DNA from: Methylophilaceae bacterium
GTDB lineage: Bacteria > Pseudomonadota > Gammaproteobacteria > Burkholderiales > Methylophilaceae
NCBI GenBank assembly: GCA_905339275.1
Contig: CAJPFK010000001.1
Location: 620,001 to 684,000, forward strand
DNA length: 64,000 bases
Reading direction: 5' to 3'
The notes beneath the pieces were generated by a model. It did no database searches, had not been told where the DNA came from, and worked only from the letters and a program-made list of their open reading frames with translations. Below are positions 39,489-54,400 of this stretch, one piece after another. How positions within the stretch are numbered: position 1 is the stretch's first letter; every line of letters begins with the position of its first letter. The translations under genes and the position numbers were made by a program.

Positions 39489-42400
39489 ATGGCAATTATT
39501 GGAACCGTAGTTGCAATTCTGGGTGATGGCACTGCTTCGGTCATCAATGAGCGTGGACAGCAGATTCTGCTCAAACTGAACGACACTGTGCAGCCTGGCG
39601 ATAGTATCGTTACTCCAAGAGGCGTCGTCGTCGAATTGCAACTGGTCAATGGCCGGAAGGTACTGATCTCTGCAGAACAAACGGTCAAATTTACCGAAGA
39701 ACTGGCCGAAGCCATCGTGCCGACTTCAGCAGAAAGCGCGATAGAGCAGGCAACCGTCGAGGCCGTCATCAAGGCCATCGAAGAAGGCCGGGATATCAAT
39801 GAGGTGCTTGAGGAAACCGCTGCCGGGTTGAATGGTGGTGCTGCAGATGATGGTCACGGCTTCGTCAATCTCGGTAGAATCGAGCAGGTTATCGATGGCT
39901 TCAATTTCGAATTTTCACGTCTTTCCGATTCGGAAAGAGAGATCGCGGCTTTCCGTGATGGTGAAATTGAAGGATTGAACAGCGGCGGAATCGCTTCTGC
40001 CGGTGGCAGCGGTCATGGAGCGACGGGCCCGTCGAATAATGCTCCGGTTGCTGTTGCAGAAAGCATCGGTGGCCTGGAAGGCTCGCCAACGCTGTTCGGT
40101 AACCTGACGGCCACGGATCCCGATGGTGATGCGTTGACATTCACTAGTACGGGCCCTGCTGTTGCCGGTCTGACTATCAATCCCGATGGCAGTTTTGAAT
40201 TCGATTACTCCGACCCCGCATACGATTACCTGAAAGATGGTGATAGTCATATCATCACCGTTCCATTCACGGTTGAGGATGGCAAGGGCGGTGTCTCGAA
40301 CTCCACGCTGACTATTACTGTAACAGGTACGAATGATCTTCCAGTGGCTATCACTACCACGGCAACCGGGGATGAAGATACCAATATTCCAGTGACTCTT
40401 ACGGGAACGGATGTAGACGGTACAGTTGATTTTGTTACGGTTACCACGCTGCCATTGCCAAGCGAAGGCGTGTTGTATCTGCCTGACGGTGTGACGCCTG
40501 TCGTTGCCGGAGTGCCCATTCCGGCTGCCGATACGAGCAATCTGGTCTTTGTTCCTGCTCCGGATTACAACGGAACCGTTGTTATTGAATTTACCGTGAC
40601 TGACGATGACGGCGGCGTATCAAGCCCGTCAACGGCTACGATTGTCATTAATAGCGTCATCGATGTCACCACGGTCACTTTGAGTTCTGCAACAGATGGC
40701 GCAAACGTCACCGAAGGCGTCGGCATTGTTTATACGGCAACAGTCGATCGGCCTGTGGCTGGTTCCGACCTCGTTGTCACTCTCTCCAACGGGCAAACCA
40801 TCACGATCCCAGTCGGTGCGACCAGTGCTGACAGTGCACCTTATGTTCCGCGTCCGGATGATGCCTATGTTCAGGGTAGCCAGGCGCTTTCCGTCAGTAT
40901 TGTTGGTACGCCGACAGGCGGTAATTACGAGTCCTTGGTTACGGCCGGTACTGTAACCAATGCCGTTGTTGATGATGTCGATAACACTACGGTCTCGATC
41001 AGCGGCAGTGCATTCGTTACCGAAGGTGGGGTGGCTTCCTATACTGTTTCCCTGGATAGCATTGCCGAGGCCGATGTCACGATTATCCTGGCCTATAGCG
41101 GTACTGCGGTGAATGGCAGCGATTTCAACGGTGTGGCCACGGTTACCATTCCATCCGGCAGCAATAGCGTGAATTTTGATATTTCGGCAATCGACAATAT
41201 GCTGGCGGAAGGAACGAAAAATTTCACGGTCACCATTGGTAGTGCGACCGGGGGCAATTTCGAAAACCTTGTCGTGAGCGGCACCAACGGCAGCGTTACA
41301 ACCAGCCTTCTGGACAATGATGTTGCCACGGTAAGCCTGAGCGCGACCTCCACGCTGACAGAAGCAGGCGGTGATATCGTTTACACCGCGACCATTACGG
41401 AAGCCCCGGTTTCCGATTTGACAGTCAATCTGTCCAATGGAACAAGCATCCTCATTTCTGCAGGAATGACCACGGGCAGTACGACCGTCACAATACCGCC
41501 GGACGAAGATGTGTATGTTGACCCTGTCACTATCAGCGCTACGATTACCGGTACAACAGGCGGCGGCATCCTTGTGGCAATCGACCCCGCTGCGGCAGAG
41601 ACGGTAATTACTGATACGATTGATGTCACCACCGTCACCCTCAGTTCCGTCACGGATGGGCAACCTGTCACTGAAGGCGGCAGTATTACCTACACCGTTA
41701 CCCTTGGTGCCCCGGTCACCGGCAGTCCGCTCACCGTCACCCTGACCAACGGCGACAGCGTCATCATTCCCGTCGGCGAAAGCACTGGCACCATTATCAG
41801 CACCGTGCGCCCCGACAACGAATATGTGGATGGCACGGAGACCCTGACCGTCAGCATTGCCAGCACCAGCGGCGGCAACTATGAGTCCCTGAGCCCGGTT
41901 GGCACCATCAACAACACCGTAGTGGATGACACCGACGCCACCACCGTCACCCTGAGCTCCGCCACGGACGGCGCTGCCATTACCGAAGGCGGCAGCATCA
42001 CCTACACCGTCACCCTGGGCGCCCCGGTCACCGGCAGCCCGCTCACCGTCACCCTGACCAACGGCGACAGCGTCACCATTCCCGTCGGCGAAAGCACCGG
42101 CACCATCATCAGCACCATACGTGCAGACAACGAATACATTGACGGCACCGAAACCCTCACGGTCAGCATCGCTGGCACCAGTGGCGGCAACTACGAAACC
42201 CTGAGCCCGGTTGGCACCGTCAGCAACACCGTCGTCGATGACACCGACGCCACCACCGTCACCCTCAGCTCTGCCACAGCCGGCCAGACCATCACCGAAG
42301 GGGTTGGCATTATCTACACTGCCACGGTCGGTTCTCCGGTCACCGGCAGCGACCTCATCATCAGCTTGAGCAACGGCCAGACCATCACCATCCCGGTCGG

Positions 42401-45400
42401 CGCCAGCACGGCAGACAGTGATCCCTACATTCCTCGTACCGATGATGCCTACCTGCAAGGCGATGCCGCGCTCACGGTCAGCATAGACAGCACCTCCGGC
42501 GGCAACTACGAAGCGGTCACCACTGCGGGCACCATCAGCAATACCATTGTCGATGATACCGACGTCACCACGGTCACCCTGAGTTCCGCCACGGACGGCC
42601 AGAACGTCACCGAAGGTGCCGGTATTGTCTACACCGCGACGGTCGGCTCTCCCGTTACTGGCAGTGACCTTCTGGTTACCCTGAGCAATGGTGTCGTCAT
42701 CACCATTCCGGTTGGCGCCACCACGGCAGACAGTGATCCTTATATCCCGCGTGCCGATGATGCCTATCTGCAAGGCGATGAGGCTCTTACGGTCAGCATT
42801 GACAGTATGGATGGCGGTAATTATGAGGCCCTGAATCCGGTCGGTGCGGTTAGCAACACTATTGTGGATGGTAATAGCGCGACTACCGTCATTCTGAGTT
42901 CCGCCACGGACGGCCAGAACATCACCGAAGGTGCTGGCATTGTTTATACCGCCACGGTTGGCAGCCCTGTCACTGGCAGTGATCTTCTGGTTACTCTAAG
43001 TAATGGTGTTGTTATTACTATTCCGGTCGGTGCCACCACGGCCGACAGCGATCCTTACATCCCGCGTGCCGATGACGAATACCTGCAAGGCGACGACGTT
43101 CTCACGGTCGGCATAGCCAGCACTTCTGGCGGCAATTACGAGGCCCTGACCCCGGTTGGCACCGTCAGCAACACCGTCGTCGATGACACCGACGCCACCA
43201 CCGTCACCCTCAGTTCCACTACAGACGGACAATCTGTCACCGAAGGTGTCGGCATTGTTTATACCGCGACAGTTGGCAGTCCGGTGACCGGCAGCGATCT
43301 TGTTATCACCTTGAGCAACGGCCAGACCATCACCATCCCGGTCGGTGCCACCACGGCCGACAGCGATCCTTACGTCCTGCGTACGGACGATGCATACCTG
43401 CAAGGTGATGCCGCCCTCACGGTCAGCATTGCCAACACTTCCGGCGGCAACTACGAAGCGGTTACCACTGTTGGCGCGATCAGCAATACCATCGTAGATG
43501 ATGCCGACGCCACCACGGTCACCCTCAGTTCCAGCACAGACGGCCAGAACATCACCGAAGGTGCTGGCATTGTTTATACCGCCACGGTCGGCAGTCCGGT
43601 CACCGGCAGCGATCTGGTTATCACCTTAAGCAACGGCCAGACCGTTACCATCCCGGTCGGTGCCACCACAGCCGACAGCGATCCTTACGTCCTGCGCCCC
43701 GACAATGAATATATCGACGGCACAGAGAATCTGACCGTCAGCATTGCCAGCACCAGCGGCGGCAACTATGAGTCCCTGAGCCCGGTTGGCACGGTCAACA
43801 ACACCATCGTGGATGATGCGGATGCGACCACGGTCACCCTGAGTTCTGCTACCGCAGGCCAGAATATTACCGAGGGTGCTGGCATTGTTTACACTGCCAC
43901 GGTCGGCAGTCCGGTCACCGGCAACGACCTCATCATCAGCTTGAGCAACGGCCAGACCATCACCATCCCGGTCGGCGCCACCACAGCCGACAGTGATCCT
44001 TACGTCCTGCGTACGGACGATGCATACCTGCAAGGCGATGCCGCCCTCACGGTCAGCATTGCCAACACCTCCGGCGGCAATTACGAAGCGGTTACCACCG
44101 TTGGCGCGATCAGCAACACCATCGTGGATGACGCCGATGCGACGACAGTTACCCTGAGCTCTGCTACCGCAGGCCAGAGTATTACCGAGGGTGTCGGCAT
44201 TGTTTACACCGCTGCGGTCGGCAGTCCGGTCACCGGCAGCGATCTGGTCATTACCCTGACCAACGGCCAGACCATTACCATTCCGGTCGGCGCCACGACA
44301 GCCGACAGCGCTCCCTACATCCTGCGAGCCGATGATGAATACCTGCAAGGGGATGCTGCGCTTACGGTCAGTATCGCCAGTACCGATGGTGGTAACTATG
44401 AACAACTGACACCGATTGGTACGGTCAACCATACGGTAGTGGATGACACGGATGCGACGACGGTTACCCTGAGTTCCAGCACGGCTGGTCAATCCGTCAC
44501 CGAAGGTGCCGGTATTATCTACACTGCGACGGTCGGTTCTCCTGTTACTGGCAGCGACCTTTTGGTTACCCTGAGCAATGGTGTCGTCATTACTATCCCG
44601 GTTGGTGCCAGTACGGCAGACAGTGATCCTTATGTGCTGCGTGCGGACGATGCATACCTGCAAGGCGACGCTGCGCTCACGGTCAGTATCGATACCATCT
44701 CCGGCGGTAACTTCGAAACCCTGAATCCGGTTGGTACCATCAGCAACATCATCGTGGATGATACGGATGCAACGACGGTCACCTTAAGCTCTGCCACGGA
44801 TGGTCAATCCGTCACGGAAGGTACTGGCATTGTTTATACCGCGACAGTTGGCAGTCCGGTGACCGGCAGCGATCTGGTTATCACCTTAAGCAACGGCCAG
44901 ACCATCACCATTCCGGTTGGCGCTACGACAGCCGACAGTGATCCTTACGTCCTGCGCCCAGACAACGAATACATTGACGGCACGGAGAATCTGTCGGTCA
45001 GTATTGATAACATCGATGGTGGCAACTACGAAGCCCTGAACGCAGTCGGCGCCGTCAACAATACGATAGTGGATGATAGCGACGCTACCACTGTCACGCT
45101 GAGCTCCGCTACGGACGGACAATCCGTCACCGAAGGTGTTGGTATTATCTACACCGCCACGGTTGGGTCCCCGGTCACCGGCAGCGACCTCCTCATCAGC
45201 TTGAGCAACGGCCAGACCATCACTATTCCGGTCGGCGCCACGACAGCCGATAGCGATCCTTATGTACATCGTGCCGATGATGCCTATCTGCAAGGCGATG
45301 CGGCCCTCACGGTCAGCATAGACAGTACTTCCGGTGGCAATTACGAAGCCGTGACGGCCGTCGGTACCGTCAACCACACCGTGGTGGACGACAACGACAG

Positions 45401-48400
45401 TACGACGGTCACCCTGAGCTCCGCCACGGACGGTGCTGCCATTGTCGAAGGTGGCAGCATCACCTACACCGTCACCCTGGGCGCCCCGGTCACCGGCAGC
45501 CCGCTCACCGTCACCCTGACCAACGGCGACAGCGTCACCATTCCCGTCGGCGAAAGCACTGGCACCATCATCAGCACCGTGCGCCCCGACAACGAATATG
45601 TGGATGGCACGGAGACCCTGACCGTCAGCATCGATAGTACCTCCGGCGGCAACTACGAAGCGGTCACTACCGTTGGTACTGTCAATAACACCGTAGTGGA
45701 TGATGCGGATGCCACCACGGTTACCCTGAGTTCAACTACCGCAGGACAGAACGTTGCGGAAGGAACCGGCATTATCTACACTGCCACGGTCGGTTCTCCG
45801 GTCACTGGTAGCGACCTTCTGGTCAACCTGAGCAATGGTGTTGTCATCACCATTCCGGTTGGTGCCACAACAGCCGACAGTGATCCTTACGTTGCCCGCC
45901 CTGACGACATCTACCTGCAAGGCGATACCCATCTCACCGTCAGTATTGATAGTATTGATGGCGGTAACTTTGAGGCGACGACTGGCATTGGCAGCATCAG
46001 TAACACCATCGTGGATGATGCCGACGCTACCACGGTTATCCTGAGTTCCAGCACGGATGGTCAATCCGTCACGGAAGGTACTGGCGTTGTCTATACCGCG
46101 ACGGTCGGCAGTCCGGTGACCGGCAGCGATTTGGTCATTACCCTGACTAACGGCCAGACTATCACTATCCCGGTTGGTGCCACCACGGCAGACAGCGATC
46201 CTTACATCCCGCGTGCCGATGATGTATACCTGCAAGGAGATGCCGCGCTCACGGTCAGCATAGCCAGTACCTCCGGTGGCAACTACGAAGCGGTCAATAC
46301 CTTTGGCAGCATCAGCAACATCATCGTGGATGATGCAGACGTGACCACGGTCACACTGAGTTCCAGCACGAATGGCCAGAATATCACCGAAGGCGGCAGC
46401 ATTGTCTATACGGCGAGCGTGACCAGCCCGGTTACCGGTAGCCCCTTGATCCTGACGCTCTCTAACGGTGCCATCATCACCATCCCGGTCGGTGCCTCCA
46501 GTGCCGACAGCGATCCGGTGCCGGTACGAGCCGACGATGCATACCTGCAAGGCGACCAGGCCCTGAGCGTCACCATTGCCTCAACTTCTGGCGGCGATTA
46601 TGAAGCCGTGACGACCGTCGGTACCGTCAACAACACCGTGGTGGACGACAACGACAGTACGACGGTCACCCTCAGTTCCACTACAGATGGACAATCCGTC
46701 ACCGAAGGTGTTGGCATTGTCTATACGGCCACGGTCGGCAGCCCGGTCACCGGCAGCGACCTCGTCATTACCTTAAGCAACGGCCAGACCATCACCATCC
46801 CGGTCGGTGCTACCACGGCCGACAGTGATCCTTACGTTCTGCGTGCAGATGATGCCTACCTGCAAGGGGATGAGGCTCTTACAGTCAGCATTGATAGTAC
46901 TTCCGGTGGCAATTACGAAGCCCTGACCCCAACCGGCACGGTCAGCAACACGGTAGTCGATGGTAGCGACGTCACTACCGTCACGCTGAGTTCCGCCACG
47001 GACGGCCAGAATATCACCGAAGGCACAGGCATTGTTTACACTGCCACGGTTGGTTCCCCGGTGACTGGCAGCGATCTGGTTATCACCTTAAGTAACGGCC
47101 AGACCATCACCATCCCGGTCGGCGACACGACAGCCGACAGCGATCCTTACGTCCTGCGTGCGGACGATGCCTACCTGCAAGGGGATGAGGCTCTTACAGT
47201 CAGCATCGATAGTACCTCCGGCGGCAACTACGAAGCGGTCACCACCGTTGGCACCATCAACAACACCGTAGTGGATGACACGGATGCGACCACCGTCACC
47301 CTGAGCTCCACTACGGACGGCGCTGCCATTACTGAAGGCGGCAGCATCACTTACACCGTCACCCTTGGTGCCCCGGTCACCGGCAGTCCGCTCACCGTCA
47401 CCCTGACCAACGGCGACAGCGTCACCATTCCCGTCGGCGAAAGCACCGGCACCATCATCAGCACCATACGTGCAGACAACGAATACATTGACGGCACCGA
47501 AACCCTCACGGTCAGCATCGCCAGCACCTCCGGCGGCAACTACGAAACCCTGGCCCCGGTTGGCACCGTCAGCAACACCGTCGTCGATGACACCGACGCC
47601 ACCACCGTCACCCTCAGCTCTGCCACAGCCGGCCAGACCCTCACCGAAGGGGTTGGCATTATCTACACTGCCACGGTCGGTTCTCCGGTCACCGGCAGCG
47701 ACCTCATCATCAGCTTGAGCAACGGCCAGACCATCACCATCCCGGTCGGCGCCAGCACGGCAGACAGTGATCCCTACATCCCGCGTGCCGATGATGCCTA
47801 CCTGCAAGGCGATGAAGCCCTTACGGTCAGCATAGACAGCACCTCTGGCGGCAATTATGAAGCGGTCGCTACTGCTGGCAGCATCAGCAATACCATTGTC
47901 GATGATGCCGACGTTACCACGGTTTCAATATCCGGCAGTACATCAACGGATGAGGGCGATACAGCTTCATACACCGTTTCATTGACTGGTGAAGCACAGT
48001 TGACGGATGTTGTCGTCACGTTGAGCTATAGCGGTACTGCAATCGATGGCACCGATTACAACGGGGTTACCACGGTGACTATTCCGGCAGGCAGCAGCAG
48101 TGTCGATTTTGATATCACGACAGTTGACGACCTGATCGCGGAAGGAAACGAAAACTTTACCGTCACGATTGTTTCTGCAGTGGGCGGCAACTTTGAGAAC
48201 CTGGTTGTCAGCGCTACCAATCAAAGTGTAACCACTACGATTGTGGATAACGAGCCTGTACCGGAGCTCAGGGTTGAAGTGAATGATGCCCTCAACAGCT
48301 ACTATCTGAACGAAGCATCAGGATTCGCACATTTCACCGTTTCTCTATCGTATGCGAGCGGCGCAGATACAACCGTGTCGCTTGCGCTGACCGATGGAAC

Positions 48401-51400
48401 GGCAACAGGCGGCGGTGTCGATTATGGATCTGCAGGTGCAAACAACCTGCAAGTGTCGTTCGATGGCGGCACAATCTGGACAAATGCTAGCAGCGCAACG
48501 ATTCCTGCCGGCTCAACCGGCTTTGTTGTCCGCACGCCTGTCATTGATGATTTGCTCAATGAGTTCAATGAAACATTCTCATTGACCGCAACAACGACGG
48601 CCGGTGCAACGAGCAATCCGTCCGCAACGGCATCAACTACCATTTTTGATAACGACTTCACTGCGCCGAATATCACGATCAATAATGTGAACGTGAACGA
48701 GGCGGATGGCAGCATCACCTTCACAGTGTCTTTGTCAGCTGAAAGCGGCAAGCCGGTCAGTGTCGATTATGCCACCCGTAATGGAAGTGCGACTGCGGGA
48801 TCTGATTACACGGCCGGAACGGGAACACTCAACTTCGCGCCCGGCGAAACAAGCCAGACAATAACGATTCCGATTACCGAGGACATGGTGTTTGAGGGCA
48901 ACGAGAATTTCTTTGTTGACCTCTCAAACGCTGTCAATGCACAGATCACGGTTCCTACGGGTACCGGCACCATTATCGACAATGAAGTTGCGCCTGCCAT
49001 CAGTGTGGACAACGTTTCTGTGGCCGAGGATGGCGGCTATGCAGTCTTCACGGTTACGCAATCGGGCCTTAGCAGTACCAACACTAATTTCTGGCTGGCA
49101 TTGAATAACGGGACTGCCACATTGGGGCAGGATTACACCAGTGCTGTCCAGATATCTACTGATGGCGGCGCTAACTGGACTACAACGTCCAGTGGCAGCA
49201 TTCCTGCGGGTAGCACCAGTGTTCTGGTTCGTGTGCCGGTCATCAACGATAATGTGAACGAGCTTGATGAAACCTTTACGCTGACCGCCAATGTGACTTC
49301 CGGCAACACAAGCAACACCTCGGCAACCGGCACCGCAACCATCATCGATAATGACGGATTGCCATCGTTGAGTATCAATGACATCTCGGTGAACGAAGCA
49401 GCAGGCACCGCTACCTTCACGGTGACATTGAGCGCTGCCAGCGGCCAGACTGTTTCCGTGAATTACAGCAGCAGCAATGGCACAGCAACCGCAGGTAGCG
49501 ATTACACAGTGGTCACCGGTACCTTGACCTTTACGCCTGGCCAAACGACACAAACGATTACAGTACCGATCGCCAACGATACCATATTCGAAGGTAATGA
49601 AACCTTCAACGTCAATTTGAGCGGGGCTACCAACGCTACCATTGCTGACAATATCGGCGTTGGCACAATTGTTGATAATGACGCTGCGCCTACCATTGCT
49701 ACAGTCAGTACCGCCAGTGTCACTGAAGGCGGCAATCTGGTCCACACGGTGACCTTGAGCAACGCTTCAAGCACATCGAGCACCTTTGCCTATAGCCTGA
49801 CAGGTACAACTGCCACGGCTGGCAGTGACTTCAACACAAATGCAAGCTTCAGCAACGGTGTTACCTTGTCTGGCGGCATTCTCACCGTACCGGCGGGCGT
49901 CACCAGCTTCACGGTGACCTATGCCACGATAGACGACGCGCTGGATGAGCCGAATGAAACCACGGCACTGACCGTCGGCGGTATCACAGGTGTTGGTACC
50001 ATCATCGACAACGATGCAACGCCATCACTGAGCATCAACGATATCTCGGTGAACGAAGCAGCAGGCACGGCTACCTTCACGGTGACATTGAGCGCTGCCA
50101 GTGGCCAGACTGTCAGTGTCAACTATGCTACCAGCAACGGTACTGCCACGGCTGGCAGCGACTACACCGCAACCAGCGGCACGCTCACGTTTACCCCCGG
50201 TCAGACCACACAGACCATCACGGTGCCGATCACCAATGACACCATCTTTGAAGGCAATGAAACCTTCAGTGTGAATCTGAGCGGCGCGACTAACGCCACT
50301 ATCAGCGACAACACGGGCGTCGGCACCATCATCGACAACGATGCAGCACCGACGATCGCCAACGTATCTGCTGCAAGCGTGACCGAAGGCGGTAACCTGG
50401 TCCACACCGTGACCTTGAGCAATGCTTCAAGCACATCGAGCACCTTTGCCTATAGCCTCACAGGCACAACCGCCACCGCAGGCACGGATTTCAGCACGGC
50501 AGCCACTTTCAGTAACGGCGTCAGCCTGAGCGGTGGCATCCTCACCGTACCGGCAGGCGTTACCAGCTTCACCGTCACCTACGCCACGATTCAGGATACG
50601 CTGGATGAAACCAATGAAACCACGGCCTTGACCATCGGTGGCGTTACCGGTGTCGGTACCATCATTGACAACGACCCGACGCCATCCTTGAGCATCAACG
50701 ATGTCTCGGTGAACGAAGCCGCAGGTACCGCTACTTTCACGGTGACCTTGAGCGCCGCCAGCGGCCAGACCGTCAGTGTCAACTACGCCACCAGCAACGG
50801 CACAGCCACGGCTGGCAGCGACTACACCGCTGCCAGCGGCACGCTCACGTTCAACCCAGGCCAGACCACGCAGACGATTACCGTGCCGATTACCAATGAC
50901 ACGTTGGCCGAGCCTAACGAAACGTTCAACATCAATCTTTCCGGAGCCGTGAATGCGACCATTGCGGATAGTCTCGGCGTTGGCACTATCCTGGATAACG
51001 ACCAGCCGCCAAGTATCGATCTGGACGCCAACAACTCGACGGCAGCGGGCAACAACTACGTCACCACCTACACGGAAAATGGCGCGGGCGTTTCCATTGC
51101 GGATACCGATATCCTGATTACCGATGTCGATTCCACCAATCTTGCCAGTGCGACGATTACGCTGACGAATGCGCAGGCAGGCGATGTACTGTCTGTCGGC
51201 ACGTTGCCTTCCGGCATTACAGCAAGCATCACGGGCAATGTCGTGACATTGAGCGGCAGCGCCAGCCTGGCGAATTACCAGACTGCGATTCGCGCCATTA
51301 CTTTCAGCAGCACGAGCGAAGACCCGAGCACCACGCCAAGGACCATCAACGTGGTCGTCAGCGACGGTCAAACCAATAGCAACACTGCGGTTGCCACCAT

Positions 51401-54400
51401 CAGCGTCATTGCCGTGAACGATGCGCCGGTGGGAGTGGCCGATGTATTCAATGGCGCCAACAGCGTGGTGGAAGGCACGACGGTCGTTCGCGGCAACGTG
51501 CTGGCGAACGATACCGATGTCGATTCGGCGAACCTGACGGTTGCGCAATTCGCAACCAACAGCGGCGCAACAGCGACCAATGCAAACGGCTCGAACTCGG
51601 TTACCACCGCGCTTGGCGGTACCGTGGTGGTGAACGCCGATGGCACCTTCACCTACACCGCACCGGTGCGCAACCATGCCGATGCGATTTCCGATGTCGA
51701 TAGTTTTGTCTATCGCGCTTCTGATGGCAGTCTGGATTCGGCCTGGACGACGGTGACCATCAATGTGACGGATTCGGCTCCGGTGGCGAATCCTGATACC
51801 GACAGTGTCGGTATCGGTTTCCGTAATCCTACGACCAATAGTACTCCCACTATTACGGGCAACGTGATTACCGGCGACGGCGGAACCGGCGGCGCGGATA
51901 CGCTGGGTGCGGATGCCGCGCGTGTTTCCAGCGTCGTGTTCAACGGCACGACCTATAACCTTGGGGCAGGCAATACGACCATTGCCACCACTAACGGTGC
52001 CCTGGTGATCAATGAGACTGGTAGCTACTCCTATACTTCTGCTTACCAGAACAAAGTCGTGTCGCCATCAACTGGGACTGGTAGTGGATCTGGCACGACT
52101 GCTGCCACGATAGCAAACTGGAACAGTGCTGGTATTACCATGTTCGGCTTTGATGGTTCTTCGCCTATGACAAGTGGTAACAGCGTGTTGAATCTGAATG
52201 CGCTGACGGCAGCGGCCTCGAATATTGTCCGCTACCGTAACAATAGCGGCAGCAATAACGACGGTATCGGTGTGGAAACGAATTCCGGCAGTAGCGACAA
52301 CAACCGCATCGAGAACAACGAACACCTGGTACTCAACCTGAATATGCTGAGCCGCAGCACTAGTGTGACCCTGACTGATCTCGGTAGCGGTGAAAGCGCG
52401 CAATGGCGCGCCTATGATGCCAGCGGCGCACTCGTTGCCTCGGGTTCGATTTCCGGTGCATCGGGCAATATCGTGACCGGCACAGTCACCAGCACGACGG
52501 CATTCCAGTACCTCGTATTCTCTGGAAGCAGCAGTAGCAATTTCCGGGTCAACGGGCTGACTGCGACGCCGGACCTGAGCAATGTCACACCGGATCAGTT
52601 CACTTACACACTGACAGATGCTGACGGAAGCTCTTCGACCACCACGCTGACAATCAGTACCGATAGCAACCCGGTAGCAGTTTCCGATTCTGCCATCGTG
52701 TATGAATCAGGGCTTTCGACTGGGACACAAGCAGGGGTCTTGCCTACAGTTGCAACCGGCAACCTGCTTGCCAACGATGCAGGTATCAGCACGACAACGA
52801 CAATCACGAGTGTCAACGGCGTTACAGGTGGAAGTGGCAGCACGATCACCATCAGTAATGCCATAGGTACATTGGTTGTTGATAAAGCTACAGGTGCCTA
52901 TACCTATACCCTGAACGGTGCGACCACCGAGGGTGTGAACGACACGCCGACCTTCAACTACGTGCTGACTGATAGCGCAACCGGGCAGACGACGAATGCC
53001 AATCTGGTCATCAATATCGTCGATGATGTCCCCGTCGGCAACGATATCGTCCAGACATTGCAGGCAGCCTCTGCGGTATCGCTTACCTATAACCTGGTGA
53101 TCATTCTGGACCGCTCCGGCAGTATGGCGTGGGATGCCAATGGCCTCCAGGCGCATCAGGCCGGCTATGATCCGACCACGGTGCGCATGGACATCGCCAA
53201 GGATGCGCTGGCCAAGCTGATCGACCGTTATGATGGGTTGGGCAACGTCAACGTCAAGATTATCGACTTTTCCAGCTCGGCAAGCGGCAGCGCGGCCGTG
53301 AATGAGACGAACTGGTACATCGACGATAAAAGTAATGCCGTGAGTTATATCGACTCCATTCAGTCTTCCGGAGGCACGGAATATTCAACGGCATTGACCG
53401 AAACGATCAATGGATTCACCCAGCCTGCTGCTGATAAGACCTTGTTCTACTTCATTACCGATGGCGAGCCTAGTGCAGGTTTTGAAGTGGGTTCAACGCT
53501 ACAGACGCAGTGGCAGAATTTTGTCAGTGCCAACGGAGACATCGCTTTTGGCATCGGCATTGGCAGTGCTTCATTGAATGCGTTGCTGCCGATTGCCTAC
53601 CCGAACGTGGATGCAGACGGCAATGGCGTGGAAGATTATGCCATCAAGGTAACCAATGCTTCCGACCTGGCCGATACGCTGCTGGCTACGGTCGATGGAG
53701 GCATCGTGGCAGGCAACCTTTCAGTTCTGTCGGGAAGTAGTGGCACAAGCGGCTTCCTGCTGGGCGCCGACGGCGGCATTTTACAAAGCATCGTGGTGGA
53801 TGGCGTTGCTTATACCTATGACGGCAATGGCCCAAGTGAAATTGTTATTCACACCAACAAGGGTGGTCAGTTGACGGTGGATTTCCTGACAGGCAGTTAC
53901 AGTTATGAGCTGGCAGTCAACAAGACAATCCAGAATCAGCAGGAAGTTTTCCAGGTAACGGCAGTCGACGGCGATGGCGATAGCAAAATCATTAATCTTA
54001 CGGTGAACCTGGATTACGTGGCGATTCTGGATGCCAACCGCGACACCATTCTTACCAATGTGCAGGCCGGAACACCGATCACGGTATCCGCGGATGCGCT
54101 CATGCATAACGACACGATGGGTGGGAATGCATCTGTGACCAGTGCGCAGGGTGCCGTGAATGGCACTGTCGGCGGTACGACGAATGTGACCTACGTACCG
54201 AATGCCTCTGCAACGGCGGCAGCGCCGATCCGGGTTACGCAGGAGGCCTTGCTGGATACGCAAAATAACGGCCCGACGCCGATCAACGATGATCGCGCGA
54301 ATGCCTTCCTACTGGCACGTGACGGTTTCGGTACCACGCTGCCGGGCGGCCAGGCATGGGCGGTTGATGTGGCTGGCTATTCCCAGGTCTTCCGTGGCCG

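Noticed and set aside
40629..42773. Long minus-strand frames inside the adhesin (also 43626-44663, 45732-46550, 54309-55358)
   Set aside because: They are side-effects of the repetitive, stop-poor adhesin codons, have Asp/Arg/Gly-rich low-complexity translations, and have no ribosome-binding sites.
41625..47912. Regular repeats considered as a CRISPR array or satellite DNA
   Set aside because: The 314-bp period is in frame, and variation is concentrated in synonymous and surface positions of a protein domain; there are no unique spacers.
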